From Lachnospiraceae bacterium (GTDB taxonomy: Bacteria > Bacillota > Clostridia > Oscillospirales > CAG-272): a stretch of DNA of 32,090 nt. This document shows, one piece after another, positions 14,884 through 23,092 of this stretch (the stretch's first letter is position 1; each line of letters starts with the position of its first letter). Position numbers and translations under genes: made by a program. Location of the stretch: positions 1-32,090 of the forward strand of contig JAKSPT010000027.1 of the NCBI GenBank assembly GCA_024404495.1, read 5' to 3'. The notes beneath the pieces were generated by a model. That model searched no databases, was not told the origin of the DNA, and saw only the letters and a list, made by a program, of their open reading frames with translations.

Positions 14884-17800
14884 CGCCGTTTTCCTCCTCG
14901 TCTTCTCCGGTCGCCTTCGATACCTTTCTGCATACCGGCTTCAGACCGCAGTATCTGCACGGGTTATCGTTTGCGTCCTTTTCATATTTCGGGTCGATAT
15001 CTGCCCTGCCGGAAACGATGCTTTCCGCCGTGCTGCGGATCACGGTGTGGACGGTATCGCGGATCCCGTCGAATTCGGCTGCGTCTTCTACCGTCTGCGA
15101 CCGTTTATCCAAAGATCCGCTCATGGTTTTCTTTGCGGGGATGAATTTCCCGCCAAGCCCCGGTTCCATCGCTTCAAGCACGTCAAGGTCGTTCGTCAGA
15201 AGCCCGTTGTATCGGAAAACGTCCTTTGCCGCCTCTTCGGGCGGGACCTCGGAGAATTTCTTTTCGTTTTTCGTTTTCGTCAGCTTCGCGTTGTAATAAA
15301 GGATCCCCGCGGGCTTCAGACTGCCGTTTTCCGGCACGCCGAACGCCTTTTTCAGCGATTCGTCGCTGCTGTCGCAGATGCAGAACAGATAGAGCGGCAT
15401 CTGAATGAATTTCCCTTCGGGAAGGCGCTCTTTTTTGAAGCTCTTTTTCCCGGTCTTGTAATCCACGACGCGGACGTAAACGTCCTTTCCGTCGGTATAA
15501 AGGTCGGTACGGTCGACAGAGCCGGTAATGCGGATCGGAAGACCGCTTTCCGTACGGAGATCGGGCGGGGGAACGGCGAGCGCGTCGGCTCCGGTCGGCT
15601 TTCCGATGCGGAGTTCAAAGAAAGAAGGCTCGAAGCGGCTGACCGAAAATTCCTCGGTCAGGTTGTCAAGCATCCTTCTCGTCGATCTTCTGACGCGGTC
15701 AAAGAGGAAACGGCAGGAATCGGGCGTTTTCCCGTCCGCCGCGGAACCGAAGACCGCGGTGAAATAATCGTCCGTGATCCTCGTGAGGATCGCGTCCGCT
15801 TCCTCCCGATTGAGAGCGGTAAAGGAACCGAATTTCTCCCTTACCTCGCGCAGATAGTTTTCGAGGATATGGTGAACGAGCGTACCGGTATCGGCGGCGT
15901 CGAAGGAATACACGTTCTTTTCCCGGAGACCGAGAGGATACTGCCCCCAGAAGGAGAAGGGACAGCCGAGGAACTTGTCCATCCGGGACTGGGAAAGGTA
16001 AATCTCGTCCCCGTAGAAGCGCCGGACGGTGCTTTCCGAAACCGAGGCTTCGGGATCGCTGATCGGCATTTTCAGCGCTTCCGCCCGTTCGGCATAGCCC
16101 TCCGTTTCCCGGTACAGAGCGTTCAGCGCTCTTCCTTCGGAGGTATGACGGAAGCGGATGGCGGATTCAAAGGACGATTCCGCCGAGAAAACGCGCGCGG
16201 ATACCGGTCTTTTTTCCTCCGTCTCCTCATTCAGCTTTGGGAAGAGCGCCTTCAGACGGTAAACGGCAAGAGAAGGCTTCAGCGCGTTTCCGGCAGGATC
16301 GGAAACGGGATAAGAGAAGATGACCCCATCGGAAGCACAGGAAGCCGCGCGGAGAAAGCCGTACAGCTCCTCACTCTCAAGGCGGGAGGTGCGCGGCGGC
16401 ATGGAAAGACCGCATTCGTTTTCGAGATACAGCTTTTCGCTGTCGGTGAAAAGGGAATCCTCCGGGATCGCGGCGGGGAAGATCCCTTCGTTGACACCCA
16501 TCAGAAAGACGTATCGGATGCCGTCGTTTCTTACGGTCGCCGAGGAGCCGACCGTGACGCAGTCGCTCCCCTTCGGAATATTGCCGATATCGGCGTCGGC
16601 GGTCAGCATCAGAAACAGCTTCCGGTAGAGATCCGCCGTGACCTTGGTCAGCGGCATCACGGCAACGAGCTGATCGAGCGCGTCGCAGACGGCGTTGAAC
16701 ACGCGTACGTCCTCGTCGGAGGCGTTTTCGCCCGGCAGCTTCAGCCCGGTGAGAAAACGATACAGGGCGGCGCTGACCGAATAGACCGTGGATTCCGCCT
16801 CAAAGCATTCAAAGAAGGCGTGGAGGGGATCGGCGATCCTTCTGCGGATCGCGTTGATCCTGTCAAGCTCTCCTGCCGCCTTTTCGGAGAGCGTACTGTC
16901 ATAGCCGTCGGGATTCATCGTCCAGTCGTGCTCGTCCCAGAAGCGTCTGCCCCGGATCGACCAACGGTTGACGTAGGTCTCAAACAGATCGATATCCTCC
17001 GTCGGGATATCGGTAAGCCCGGTCTTCAGATACCCGATGACGTCGTCTGCGCGCCACGAATCGGCGCGGATCGCGAGCGCGGAAAGAATGAGCCGGATCA
17101 GGGGCTTCGCCGTAAGCGGCTCTCTTACCGAAAGGAAATAGGGAATGCCGTATTTTTCAAGATACGCGTCGAGGATCCCCTCGTAGCTTCCGGTATCGCG
17201 GACGGTCACGGCGATCTCACGGTATCGTACGCCCTTTCTTACGAGTGCGGCGATCTTCTGCGCGATCGCCTCGGATTCCGCGTAGCGGTCGGAGGCTGCC
17301 ATCAGCGTGACGGACGCGGGCTCTTCGGGATAGGTTCCGGTTTTGTCAAAGCTCCAGAGATTTTCGGAAAGGAAGGCAAGGTCGGCGCCTGCGAATCTTT
17401 TGGAGCCGGAAAGAGAGGTCTCCTTCACCGTTTTTCCGGCGTCGGCGGCAAACCGCTTCAGATCGGAGGCGGTCTTTTTTATCCCGTCACAGGCGAGCGA
17501 TTTCGAGGACGGAAGGAACCCGAACGTGACGGTCACGTTCTCCGCGTCACGGAAAATGCGGCGGATGACGGCGTATTCCTGTTCTGTGAAGCCGTGGAAG
17601 GAATCGATATAGACGGTAAGACCGTGAAGCGCGTCTCTGTGTTCGTCAAGCAGAAGCACGAGATTGTCAAGGTCGTCCTTCGGGTCATCGCAGCCTTCCT
17701 TCAGCTTCTTCTCATAGGCGCCGTAGACGAGCGCAAGGTCGCGCAGCCGCGAGGCAAAGCGCGGATCGGACATTTCCGCCTTTTGAGCGGCTTCATCGAG

Positions 17801-18214
17801 CTGCTTCGGGGTGATCCTGTAGGTACGGAAGTCGTCGACCGCCTTCAGCATCAGAGGCACCATACGGCGGATGCCGTCCCGCGCCGAACGGTATTCCTTA
17901 AGAGACGGGTTCTGCTCGTCGAGGGTCATCCACATGATGAGGGCTTTCGCGCCCTTTCCGACGTAGTGATAGGAAAGGAGACCGTATTCGCGGAAAATAC
18001 GGTTTGCAAGCCGGCGGAAGCTGAGTACTTCAAGCCGGTCGGTCGGGATGTTTTCTTTTTCGGTCAAAACAGAAATGCGCGCCTCTGCGGCGACCGTTTC
18101 CTGCTCCGGAACGAGAAGAAGCGCCCGCCGTCCTTCCTTCAGATCCTTCAGGATCGAATCGGCAGCGAAGGTGCTTTTTCCCGCACCGGCTTCTCCGTAA
18201 AGAAAGTGGATCAT
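14876..18214 (-). CDS. addB: ATP-dependent helicase/nuclease subunit B
   Basis: The 1112-residue product is AddB, partner of AddA in break resection. It starts MIHFLYGEAGAGKSTFA, a Walker A motif at residues 7-15. An inactivated helicase-like body follows, then a RecB-type nuclease with VVDYKTGKKSF near residue 915. The cysteines expected to hold a 4Fe-4S cluster are present: one in CPFSFWGQYPLGL near residue 750 and three in CRYCGLKPVCRK near the C terminus. AAGGAG before the ATG supports the start. The gene lies 31 bases after the ParE-like stop and overlaps addA, so all three are probably one transcript. The acidic tail after the last Cys is not unusual. Confidence 0.94.
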   Translation of the reverse strand: MIHFLYGEAGAGKSTFAADSILKDLKEGRRALLLVPEQETVAAEARISVLTEKENIPTDRLEVLSFRRLANRIFREYGLLSYHYVGKGAKALIMWMTLDEQNPSLKEYRSARDGIRRMVPLMLKAVDDFRTYRITPKQLDEAAQKAEMSDPRFASRLRDLALVYGAYEKKLKEGCDDPKDDLDNLVLLLDEHRDALHGLTVYIDSFHGFTEQEYAVIRRIFRDAENVTVTFGFLPSSKSLACDGIKKTASDLKRFAADAGKTVKETSLSGSKRFAGADLAFLSENLWSFDKTGTYPEEPASVTLMAASDRYAESEAIAQKIAALVRKGVRYREIAVTVRDTGSYEGILDAYLEKYGIPYFLSVREPLTAKPLIRLILSALAIRADSWRADDVIGYLKTGLTDIPTEDIDLFETYVNRWSIRGRRFWDEHDWTMNPDGYDSTLSEKAAGELDRINAIRRRIADPLHAFFECFEAESTVYSVSAALYRFLTGLKLPGENASDEDVRVFNAVCDALDQLVAVMPLTKVTADLYRKLFLMLTADADIGNIPKGSDCVTVGSSATVRNDGIRYVFLMGVNEGIFPAAIPEDSLFTDSEKLYLENECGLSMPPRTSRLESEELYGFLRAASCASDGVIFSYPVSDPAGNALKPSLAVYRLKALFPKLNEETEEKRPVSARVFSAESSFESAIRFRHTSEGRALNALYRETEGYAERAEALKMPISDPEASVSESTVRRFYGDEIYLSQSRMDKFLGCPFSFWGQYPLGLREKNVYSFDAADTGTLVHHILENYLREVREKFGSFTALNREEADAILTRITDDYFTAVFGSAADGKTPDSCRFLFDRVRRSTRRMLDNLTEEFSVSRFEPSFFELRIGKPTGADALAVPPPDLRTESGLPIRITGSVDRTDLYTDGKDVYVRVVDYKTGKKSFKKERLPEGKFIQMPLYLFCICDSSDESLKKAFGVPENGSLKPAGILYYNAKLTKTKNEKKFSEVPPEEAAKDVFRYNGLLTNDLDVLEAMEPGLGGKFIPAKKTMSGSLDKRSQTVEDAAEFDGIRDTVHTVIRSTAESIVSGRADIDPKYEKDANDNPCRYCGLKPVCRKVSKATGEDEEENGDE

Positions 18215-18245
18215 AGCGTGCGCTCCTTATTGGATTATCTTCCCG

Positions 18246-20246
18246 TCAATCGGCGTCGAGATCGGCGTCGTTCGCGTATTTCCCGCCGTACATGGCGATG
18301 AATTCCTTACGCGCCTGCAGATTGTCGCCGAGGAGGGTATCAAACATTTCAAAGGTCTTTTCCGCGTCGGACGGACAGACGCGGATGAGGCGTCTCGTCG
18401 CGGGAGACATCGTGGTCAGGTTCATCATATCGGGCTCGTTTTCGCCGAGACCCTTGGAACGCTGAATGGAATACTTCGTCCCCTCGAGCTTGGCGAGGAT
18501 CTCCGCCTTTTCCTTTTCGTCGTAGGCAAAATAGGTCTGATCCTTCGCGCGGATCTCGTAAAGCGGCGATTCCGCGATATAGATCTTGCCCATATCAATG
18601 AGGGAGGGAAGGAGACGGTAGAACATCGTGAGCAGCAGGGTGCGGATCTGATAGCCGTCCTTATCGGCATCGGTACAGATGATGATCTTGCTCCAGCGGA
18701 GAGCATCCTTGTCGAAGGGCGTGATATCTCCCTTGACCTTGCCCTTGATCTCCACGCCGCAGCCGACGACCTTGAGAAGGTCGGTGATGATCTCGTTCTT
18801 GAAGATCTTTTCATAGGGTGCCTTGAGGCAGTTCAGCGTCTTGCCGCGCACAGGGATGATCGCCTGGAATTCCGCCATTCTCGCAAGCTTGCAGGAGGTC
18901 AGCGCGGAATCGCCCTCAACGATATAGAGCTCGCGCACCTCGGGGTCCTTGGAGCGGCAGTTGACGAATTTCTCGACGCGGTTCGCGATATCCATCGTAC
19001 CGGTCAGCTTCTTCTTCATCGCGATACGGGTATTTTCCGCCGTTTCGCGGGAACGCTTGTTCAGAAGGACCTGCGCGATGATCTTGTCCGCCTCCATCGG
19101 TTTTTCGGCGAAATAAACCTCGAGATTGTGCTTGAGAAATTCGGTCATCGCGTCGGCAATGAAGGAGTTCGTGATCGCCTTCTTGGTCTGGTTCTCGTAG
19201 GAGGTCTGCGTCGAAAGGGAAGAGGAGACGAAAACGAGGCAGTCGTCGATATCCTGATAGGTGATCTTCGACTCGTTCTTGTTGTATTTTCCGGTCTGCT
19301 TGATATATTTGTCGATCCCGTAAAGGAACGCGCTGCGAAGCGCCTTATCGGGGGAGCCGCCGTGCTCCAGAAAGCTGGAGTTGTGGTAGTATTCGGTCAC
19401 CTGCACCTGATTGGAGAAGCAGAAGGCGACCTCCACGCGCAGCTTGTAATCGCTCTTGTCCTCGCGGTCACGCCCCTGCGTCTCGGTCTTCCAGAAGACG
19501 GGCGCGGTAAGAGTGTTTTCCCCGGCAAGCTCGGAAACGTAGTCGATGATGCCGTTCGGATAGGCGTACTCGGTCTCGTCAAAGGTCTTATCCTCGTTTT
19601 CAAAGCGAAGCACGAAGGTGGTGCCCGCGTTGACGACAGACTGCTTCTTCATCATTTCGGTGAAGTATTCGCGTGGGATGGCGATATCGGTGAAGACCTC
19701 GAGGTCGGGCAGCCAGCGCACGATCGTGCCGGTGCGCTTTTCCTTTCTGGAAAGCTCTTCCTTCATCAGCTCGCCGTCCGGCTCGCCCTTTTTGAAGTTG
19801 ATCTCGTAACGGTAACCGTTGTTGTAGGAGACGACCTTCATATAAGCGGAGCTGTACTGGGTCGCGCAGGCGCCGAGGCCGTTCAGACCGAGGGAATACT
19901 CGTAGGCTGCGCCGCTCTCGTTGTTGTCGTATTTGCCGCCGGCGTAAAGCTCGCAGTAAACGAGCTCCCAGTTGTATCTGCCTTCTTTTTCGTTGTAGTC
20001 AAGCGGAACGCCGCGTCCGAAATCCTCGACCTCCATCGAATGGTCGCGGAAGACGGTGAGGATGATGCGGTCGCCGTAGCCTTCCTTCGCCTCGTCGACC
20101 GAGTTGGAAAGGATCTCAAAGGCGGAATGCTCGCAGCCCTCGAGACCGTCGGAACCGAAAATGACCGCCGGGCGTTTTCTGACGCGGTCCGCGCCCTTCA
20201 GGGAAGAAATGCTCTGATTACCGTACTGCGCTTCTTTTTTTGTCAT
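18246..20246 (-). CDS. ParE/GyrB-like type IIA topoisomerase ATPase subunit
   Basis: I start the protein at the ATG at 20244-20246, preceded by AAGGAT, giving 666 residues. An in-frame extension upstream to 20930 overlaps the divergent queG-like gene and is rejected. A GHKL ATPase domain comes first (FEILSNSVDEAKEG, EDFGRGVPLDY, LGLNGLGACATQYSS). A transducer domain and a TOPRIM domain follow, with VEGDSALTSCKLARMAEFQA near 443 and CTDADKDGYQIRTLLLTM near 527; the tail has QRSKGLGENEPDMM. Acidic TOPRIM residues are kept. The motifs differ from canonical GyrB/ParE (usually EGDSAGGSAKQGRDR), which points to the divergent clostridial second topoisomerase type. Such genes normally sit beside a ParC-like partner; here addB follows instead. 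Confidence 0.87.
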   Translation of the reverse strand: MTKKEAQYGNQSISSLKGADRVRKRPAVIFGSDGLEGCEHSAFEILSNSVDEAKEGYGDRIILTVFRDHSMEVEDFGRGVPLDYNEKEGRYNWELVYCELYAGGKYDNNESGAAYEYSLGLNGLGACATQYSSAYMKVVSYNNGYRYEINFKKGEPDGELMKEELSRKEKRTGTIVRWLPDLEVFTDIAIPREYFTEMMKKQSVVNAGTTFVLRFENEDKTFDETEYAYPNGIIDYVSELAGENTLTAPVFWKTETQGRDREDKSDYKLRVEVAFCFSNQVQVTEYYHNSSFLEHGGSPDKALRSAFLYGIDKYIKQTGKYNKNESKITYQDIDDCLVFVSSSLSTQTSYENQTKKAITNSFIADAMTEFLKHNLEVYFAEKPMEADKIIAQVLLNKRSRETAENTRIAMKKKLTGTMDIANRVEKFVNCRSKDPEVRELYIVEGDSALTSCKLARMAEFQAIIPVRGKTLNCLKAPYEKIFKNEIITDLLKVVGCGVEIKGKVKGDITPFDKDALRWSKIIICTDADKDGYQIRTLLLTMFYRLLPSLIDMGKIYIAESPLYEIRAKDQTYFAYDEKEKAEILAKLEGTKYSIQRSKGLGENEPDMMNLTTMSPATRRLIRVCPSDAEKTFEMFDTLLGDNLQARKEFIAMYGGKYANDADLDAD

Positions 20247-20262
20247 TTTTTCAAATTTATCC

Positions 20263-20291
20263 TTGTCTTTTTCAAGTATTTGCGGTATGAT
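20263..20291 (+). promoter_or_regulatory. Probable sigma-A-type promoter for the queG-like gene
   Basis: TTGTCT (20263-20268), a 17-base spacer and TATGAT (20286-20291). It sits in the 81-bp gap between the ParE-like start and the queG-like start. No comparably good minus-strand promoter for the ParE-like gene was seen here. Confidence 0.55.
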
Positions 20292-20327
20292 GAAGAAAAG
20301 CCGGAAGAAAAGGAGGCGTAAAAGGAA

Positions 20328-21128
20328 ATGATCCCGGAGCTTGAACGATTTTTTGCCGCGGAACCGATCACCGAGGTCGGCTGTCTTTCCCGCGATCAAT
20401 GGAAGATCACCTATCCCGCGCTGCTCGAACGGAACGTCCCCGACGCGGTCAGCGCCGCCTTCTTTCTGATCCCGTATTATTCGGGAGAACGTGCGGAAAG
20501 GAATATCTCGCTTTACGCGGTGCCGCGGGATTATCACCTTTACGTGAAATCGCTCGGGGAAAGGCTTCTGCCCGTACTGCGTGCCGCCTATCCCGGTCAC
20601 CGCTTCGTGCTCTTTACCGACCATTCCCCCTTTGACGAGAGGGAAGCCGCCGCGCGTGCCGGACTCGGGATGCTCGGGGAAAACGGGCTCCTGATCCATA
20701 AAAAATACGGTTCCTACGTCTTTATCGCCGAGGTGGTATCGGATATGCCGCTCGGGGAGGATACCGGAACCGAGATCGCACGCTGCCCGGGCTGCGGCGC
20801 GTGCCGACGCGCGTGTCCCGGAAAAGAAGAATGCCTGTCCGCGATCACGCAGAAAAAAGGCGTCCTTTCGGAAAGCGAAACGGAAGCGATCCGTAAAAAC
20901 GGCAGCGCGTGGGGATGCGACCTCTGTCAAAGCGTCTGTCCCTTCAGCAAGGGAGCCGCAGAGACGCCGATTGCTTTCTTCCGTGAGGAAAGGATATGGC
21001 GGCTCTCGACCGATCTGATTGACGGGATGGACCCCGATTCCTTCGCTTCCCGCGCGTATTCGTGGAGAAAACGGGAAACGGTTCTGCGGAACCTTTCGAT
21101 TCTTGAAGAAAAGAAGAACGGGAACTGA
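20328..21128 (+). CDS. queG: Epoxyqueuosine reductase-like iron-sulfur protein
   Basis: The 266-residue protein matches the short clostridial form of QueG, the cobalamin-dependent enzyme that reduces epoxyqueuosine to queuosine in tRNA. The N-terminal half carries the family segment TDHSPFDEREAAARAGLGML with GENGLLIHKKYGS, including the presumed catalytic Asp. Two 4Fe-4S sites are complete: CPGCGACRRACPGKEEC gives five Cys and CDLCQSVCP gives three. The protein lacks the C-terminal HEAT-like region of longer QueG proteins. Two purine-rich ribosome sites, AAAGGAGG and AAAAGGAA, precede the ATG. It stands alone, divergent from the ParE-like gene and convergent with the carboxypeptidase. No other queuosine gene is in view, so salvage or distant genes must supply the precursor. 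Confidence 0.82.
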   Translation: MIPELERFFAAEPITEVGCLSRDQWKITYPALLERNVPDAVSAAFFLIPYYSGERAERNISLYAVPRDYHLYVKSLGERLLPVLRAAYPGHRFVLFTDHSPFDEREAAARAGLGMLGENGLLIHKKYGSYVFIAEVVSDMPLGEDTGTEIARCPGCGACRRACPGKEECLSAITQKKGVLSESETEAIRKNGSAWGCDLCQSVCPFSKGAAETPIAFFREERIWRLSTDLIDGMDPDSFASRAYSWRKRETVLRNLSILEEKKNGN

Positions 21129-21198
21129 ACCCCTTCTGCAAACAGTATATCACAGAGATTGCTTTTTGTCAACCGGAACGACAGAATCCGATGAGACG

Positions 21199-21236
21199 AA
21201 AACAGCCCATCGGTTTTCTCCCGACGGGCTGTTTTT
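21199..21236. terminator. Bidirectional intrinsic terminator
   Basis: AAAACAGCCC.TCGG (21199-21213) pairs with CCGA.GGGCTGTTTT (21221-21235) with one mismatch and a 7-base loop, followed by T-runs on both strands. It separates the convergent queG-like and carboxypeptidase genes. The latter's stop (21235-21237) lies in the T-tract. Confidence 0.88.
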
Positions 21237-22452
21237 ACATTACGTTCAATAAATACCGTACCGCGATCTCCGATTTACGGAAGCATTCCTCGCTGCTCTC
21301 CGCGCCGAGCAGGACGACGGCTCCGGTTTTTCCGTTTTTTTGTACGGTGGTAATCAGACAGCTTCCCGCCCTATTCGTACTGCCCGTCTTGAAGCCGTTG
21401 ACCTCTTCGAGATTGTAAAGCAGCGAATTCGTTGAGCGGACGGTGCGTCCGAGAGAAGGAAGAAACGTTTCCTTTGCCGAGGTGAAGGTGAAAATCTCCG
21501 GGTGCTTTTCGGTCAGCGCTTCCGTCAGCGTGACGAGATCGCGCGCCGAAACGCGGTTCTGGATCTTTGCCGCCGCCCAGCTTTTCGTATAGAACGGCAG
21601 ACCGTGGCAGTTGACGAAATCCGCCGTTTTCATCCCGAGCGCAGCCGCTTTTTCTCTCATCCGTTTCACGAAATCCGCTTCGCTTCCCGCGATGTTTTCC
21701 GCGAGAACGAGCGCGCATTCGTTGCTTGAGCAGACGAGCGTCGCGTAAAGCAGCTCGGAGACCGGGATGCGTTTCCCGGCGTAAAGGCGTATCACCGCGT
21801 CCTCTCCGACCGAGAGCGTCTCGGCGTTTACCGAGACCGGGATCGTGTCGGTCATCCTTAACCTGCCGGACCCGATTTCATCCAGAACGATGAAAACCGT
21901 CATCAGCTTGGAGATCGACGCGATGGGAAAGGGAAGAGACGCGTCCTTTTCGTAATAAACGGTACCTTCTGTCAGATCGGTGACCGAAAGCGCGTTCAGG
22001 TTCTGAAAGAAACCGTCCTTCTCCAGCGCGGTGAGATCGGGAAAGAAGCGTTTTCCGGTCTGAAAGGAGATCACGTCCCCCTCTGCAGAGATCCCGCAGT
22101 CAAGCGCCATCGCAAGATCGGCGGGAGACAGAAAGATATCCCGTTCGCCGCTTCCGTTTTCGGCAGCGGTCACCGGGTACCGTACCCGTTTCCCGTTCAC
22201 AATCAGCTTGATCCGTTCCCCCGTTTCATCCGTATCGACCGAAAAGGACTTGTCCGTATCGGCAAAAGAACGGGAAAGCTGCGAAGCGGAGATACGGATA
22301 TTATTCGGATAATACTCATACAAAGCGTCGGCGTCAAAGGTCTTCCCGTTGACGGATACCGTGATTCCATAAATCACGCCCGGCATAACCGGGCGTGAAA
22401 TGTTTTCGTTTGTCTGAATCCGCTTTTCTTTTGCGGTTTGACAGGCGTTCAT
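21235..22452 (-). CDS. D-alanyl-D-alanine carboxypeptidase (DacF/PBP5 family) without a visible signal peptide
   Basis: The 405-residue protein has the three serine penicillin-binding motifs in order: SISK near 176, SSN near 242 and KTG in NGFKTGSTNRAG near 352. Before them lies a copper-amine-oxidase-N-like domain (about 30-135: SVNGKTF, RISASQLSRSF, LIVNGKRVRYP, FLSPADLAMAL), usual in surface proteins of Clostridia. Such enzymes trim the terminal D-Ala of peptidoglycan outside the cell. The N terminus, MNACQTAKEKRIQTNENISR, is polar, has no membrane segment, and has no good ribosome site before its ATG. It starts four bases after the flavodoxin-like stop. A perfect hairpin (22374-22398) lies in its first codons. 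The export signal may be lost, or the annotated start may be wrong. Confidence 0.87.
   Translation of the reverse strand: MNACQTAKEKRIQTNENISRPVMPGVIYGITVSVNGKTFDADALYEYYPNNIRISASQLSRSFADTDKSFSVDTDETGERIKLIVNGKRVRYPVTAAENGSGERDIFLSPADLAMALDCGISAEGDVISFQTGKRFFPDLTALEKDGFFQNLNALSVTDLTEGTVYYEKDASLPFPIASISKLMTVFIVLDEIGSGRLRMTDTIPVSVNAETLSVGEDAVIRLYAGKRIPVSELLYATLVCSSNECALVLAENIAGSEADFVKRMREKAAALGMKTADFVNCHGLPFYTKSWAAAKIQNRVSARDLVTLTEALTEKHPEIFTFTSAKETFLPSLGRTVRSTNSLLYNLEEVNGFKTGSTNRAGSCLITTVQKNGKTGAVVLLGAESSEECFRKSEIAVRYLLNVM
22374..22398. repeat. Perfect 10-bp inverted repeat inside the carboxypeptidase 5' end
   Basis: TCACGCCCGG (22374-22383) and CCGGGCGTGA (22389-22398) form a perfect GC-rich stem with a 5-base loop. 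On the minus strand it falls about 55 bases past the presumed carboxypeptidase ATG and is followed by TTTATGG, so it resembles a weak terminator or a translation-control hairpin. Confidence 0.7.
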
Positions 22453-22456
22453 CGTA

Positions 22457-22882
22457 TCAGTCGCTGACGAGCTCGACCTGCTTGGTCACCCAATCGGTAA
22501 AGCGCTTCAGATCCTCTTCCTTGATCGAGGACATGAAGGGAAGCGTGAAACCGGGCTCGTAGTAGAAGACGTCCTCCATGACGTGAGCGCCCGCCTCGGT
22601 GACCTGCGCCATCAGCATTTCGGCGACCGGCTTGGGGGCGTCAAAGAAGAACGCTACGTTCTGCGCGCGGCTCTTATTGATCTCGCGAAGGAATCTGCGG
22701 AGCAGATCGGGCGCTTCCTTTTTCGCGGAAATGCCGATAAAGACGAGCTTTTCCTTCTCGGGGTTGTATGCCGGGGGAATGGACTCGCCGTTGATCCCGT
22801 ACATATTGCAGATCTTGTTGCCGAGCTTGATCATCTTCGCGTTCCCGGTGTACCAAAGAACTCTCATTTTTCCAAGTGCCAT
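22457..22882 (-). CDS. Flavodoxin-like protein
   Basis: The 141-residue product has the alternating alpha/beta pattern and size of a short-chain flavodoxin. It starts with a strand and loop (MRVLWYTGNAKMIKLGNKIC) where FMN phosphate would bind, followed by KLVFIGIS, VAFFFDAP and a C-terminal helix. The loop YTGNAKMI departs from the classical TGNTE sequence, so FMN binding is likely but not certain. Two starts are possible, ATG at 22882 or six codons later at 22864, and neither has a strong ribosome site. Electron partners cannot be read from the sequence. It precedes the carboxypeptidase by four bases and is read from the promoter at 22980-23008 after a leader of about 90 bases. Confidence 0.65.
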   Translation of the reverse strand: MALGKMRVLWYTGNAKMIKLGNKICNMYGINGESIPPAYNPEKEKLVFIGISAKKEAPDLLRRFLREINKSRAQNVAFFFDAPKPVAEMLMAQVTEAGAHVMEDVFYYEPGFTLPFMSSIKEEDLKRFTDWVTKQVELVSD

Positions 22883-22899
22883 AATCGTAATCCGTTTCT

Positions 22900-22944
22900 C
22901 CGGCGCGGCTGTATTACCCGTCCGTTTTCCCCGGGATGCGCCGG
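22900..22944 (-). other. Imperfect stem-loop in the leader of the flavodoxin-like gene
   Basis: CCGGCGC (22900-22906) pairs with GCGCCGG (22938-22944), and an inner CCCG/CGGG pair can form between them. It lies within the expected transcript leader. The near arm ends in GGAG, a ribosome-site-like word, so folding could affect translation. No known riboswitch class was recognised. Confidence 0.4.
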
Positions 22945-22979
22945 CATTTCCCGAACGGTACGGTCATTCCGTTACCGTT

Positions 22980-23008
22980 ATTATAACATAAGAAATCAAA
23001 AAATCAAA
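22980..23008 (-). promoter_or_regulatory. Sigma-A-type promoter for the flavodoxin-like/carboxypeptidase pair
   Basis: On the minus strand TATAAT (22980-22985) is preceded by TTGATT with 16 bases between, or by TTTGAT with 17. The surrounding DNA is AT-rich. The transcript should start near 22973. Confidence 0.7.
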
Positions 23009-23046
23009 CTGTTTTCCCGAATTTCCGTTAATCTTGTAGGATGATA

Positions 23047-23089
23047 CAAAAAAGAGGCCGCTCTTTTGTTGATAAGAGCGACCGCTTTT
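23047..23089 (-). terminator. Intrinsic terminator after the radical SAM gene
   Basis: On the minus strand GGTCGCTCTT pairs with AAGAGCGGCC (one G-T pair) around an 8-base loop, with outer A-T pairing and a TTTTTT tail. It starts just past the radical SAM stop at 23093. Confidence 0.85.
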
Positions 23090-23092
23090 GTA

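Noticed and set aside
14630..18301. Very long plus-strand open frame (about 1220 codons)
   Set aside because: It is antisense to addB and the start of addA, whose motifs are unmistakable; the translation is low-complexity and Arg/Gly/Val-rich.
20247..20930. N-terminal extension of the ParE-like gene
   Set aside because: The frame is open by chance through the antisense strand of the queG-like gene; the GHKL domain and ribosome site place the start at 20246.
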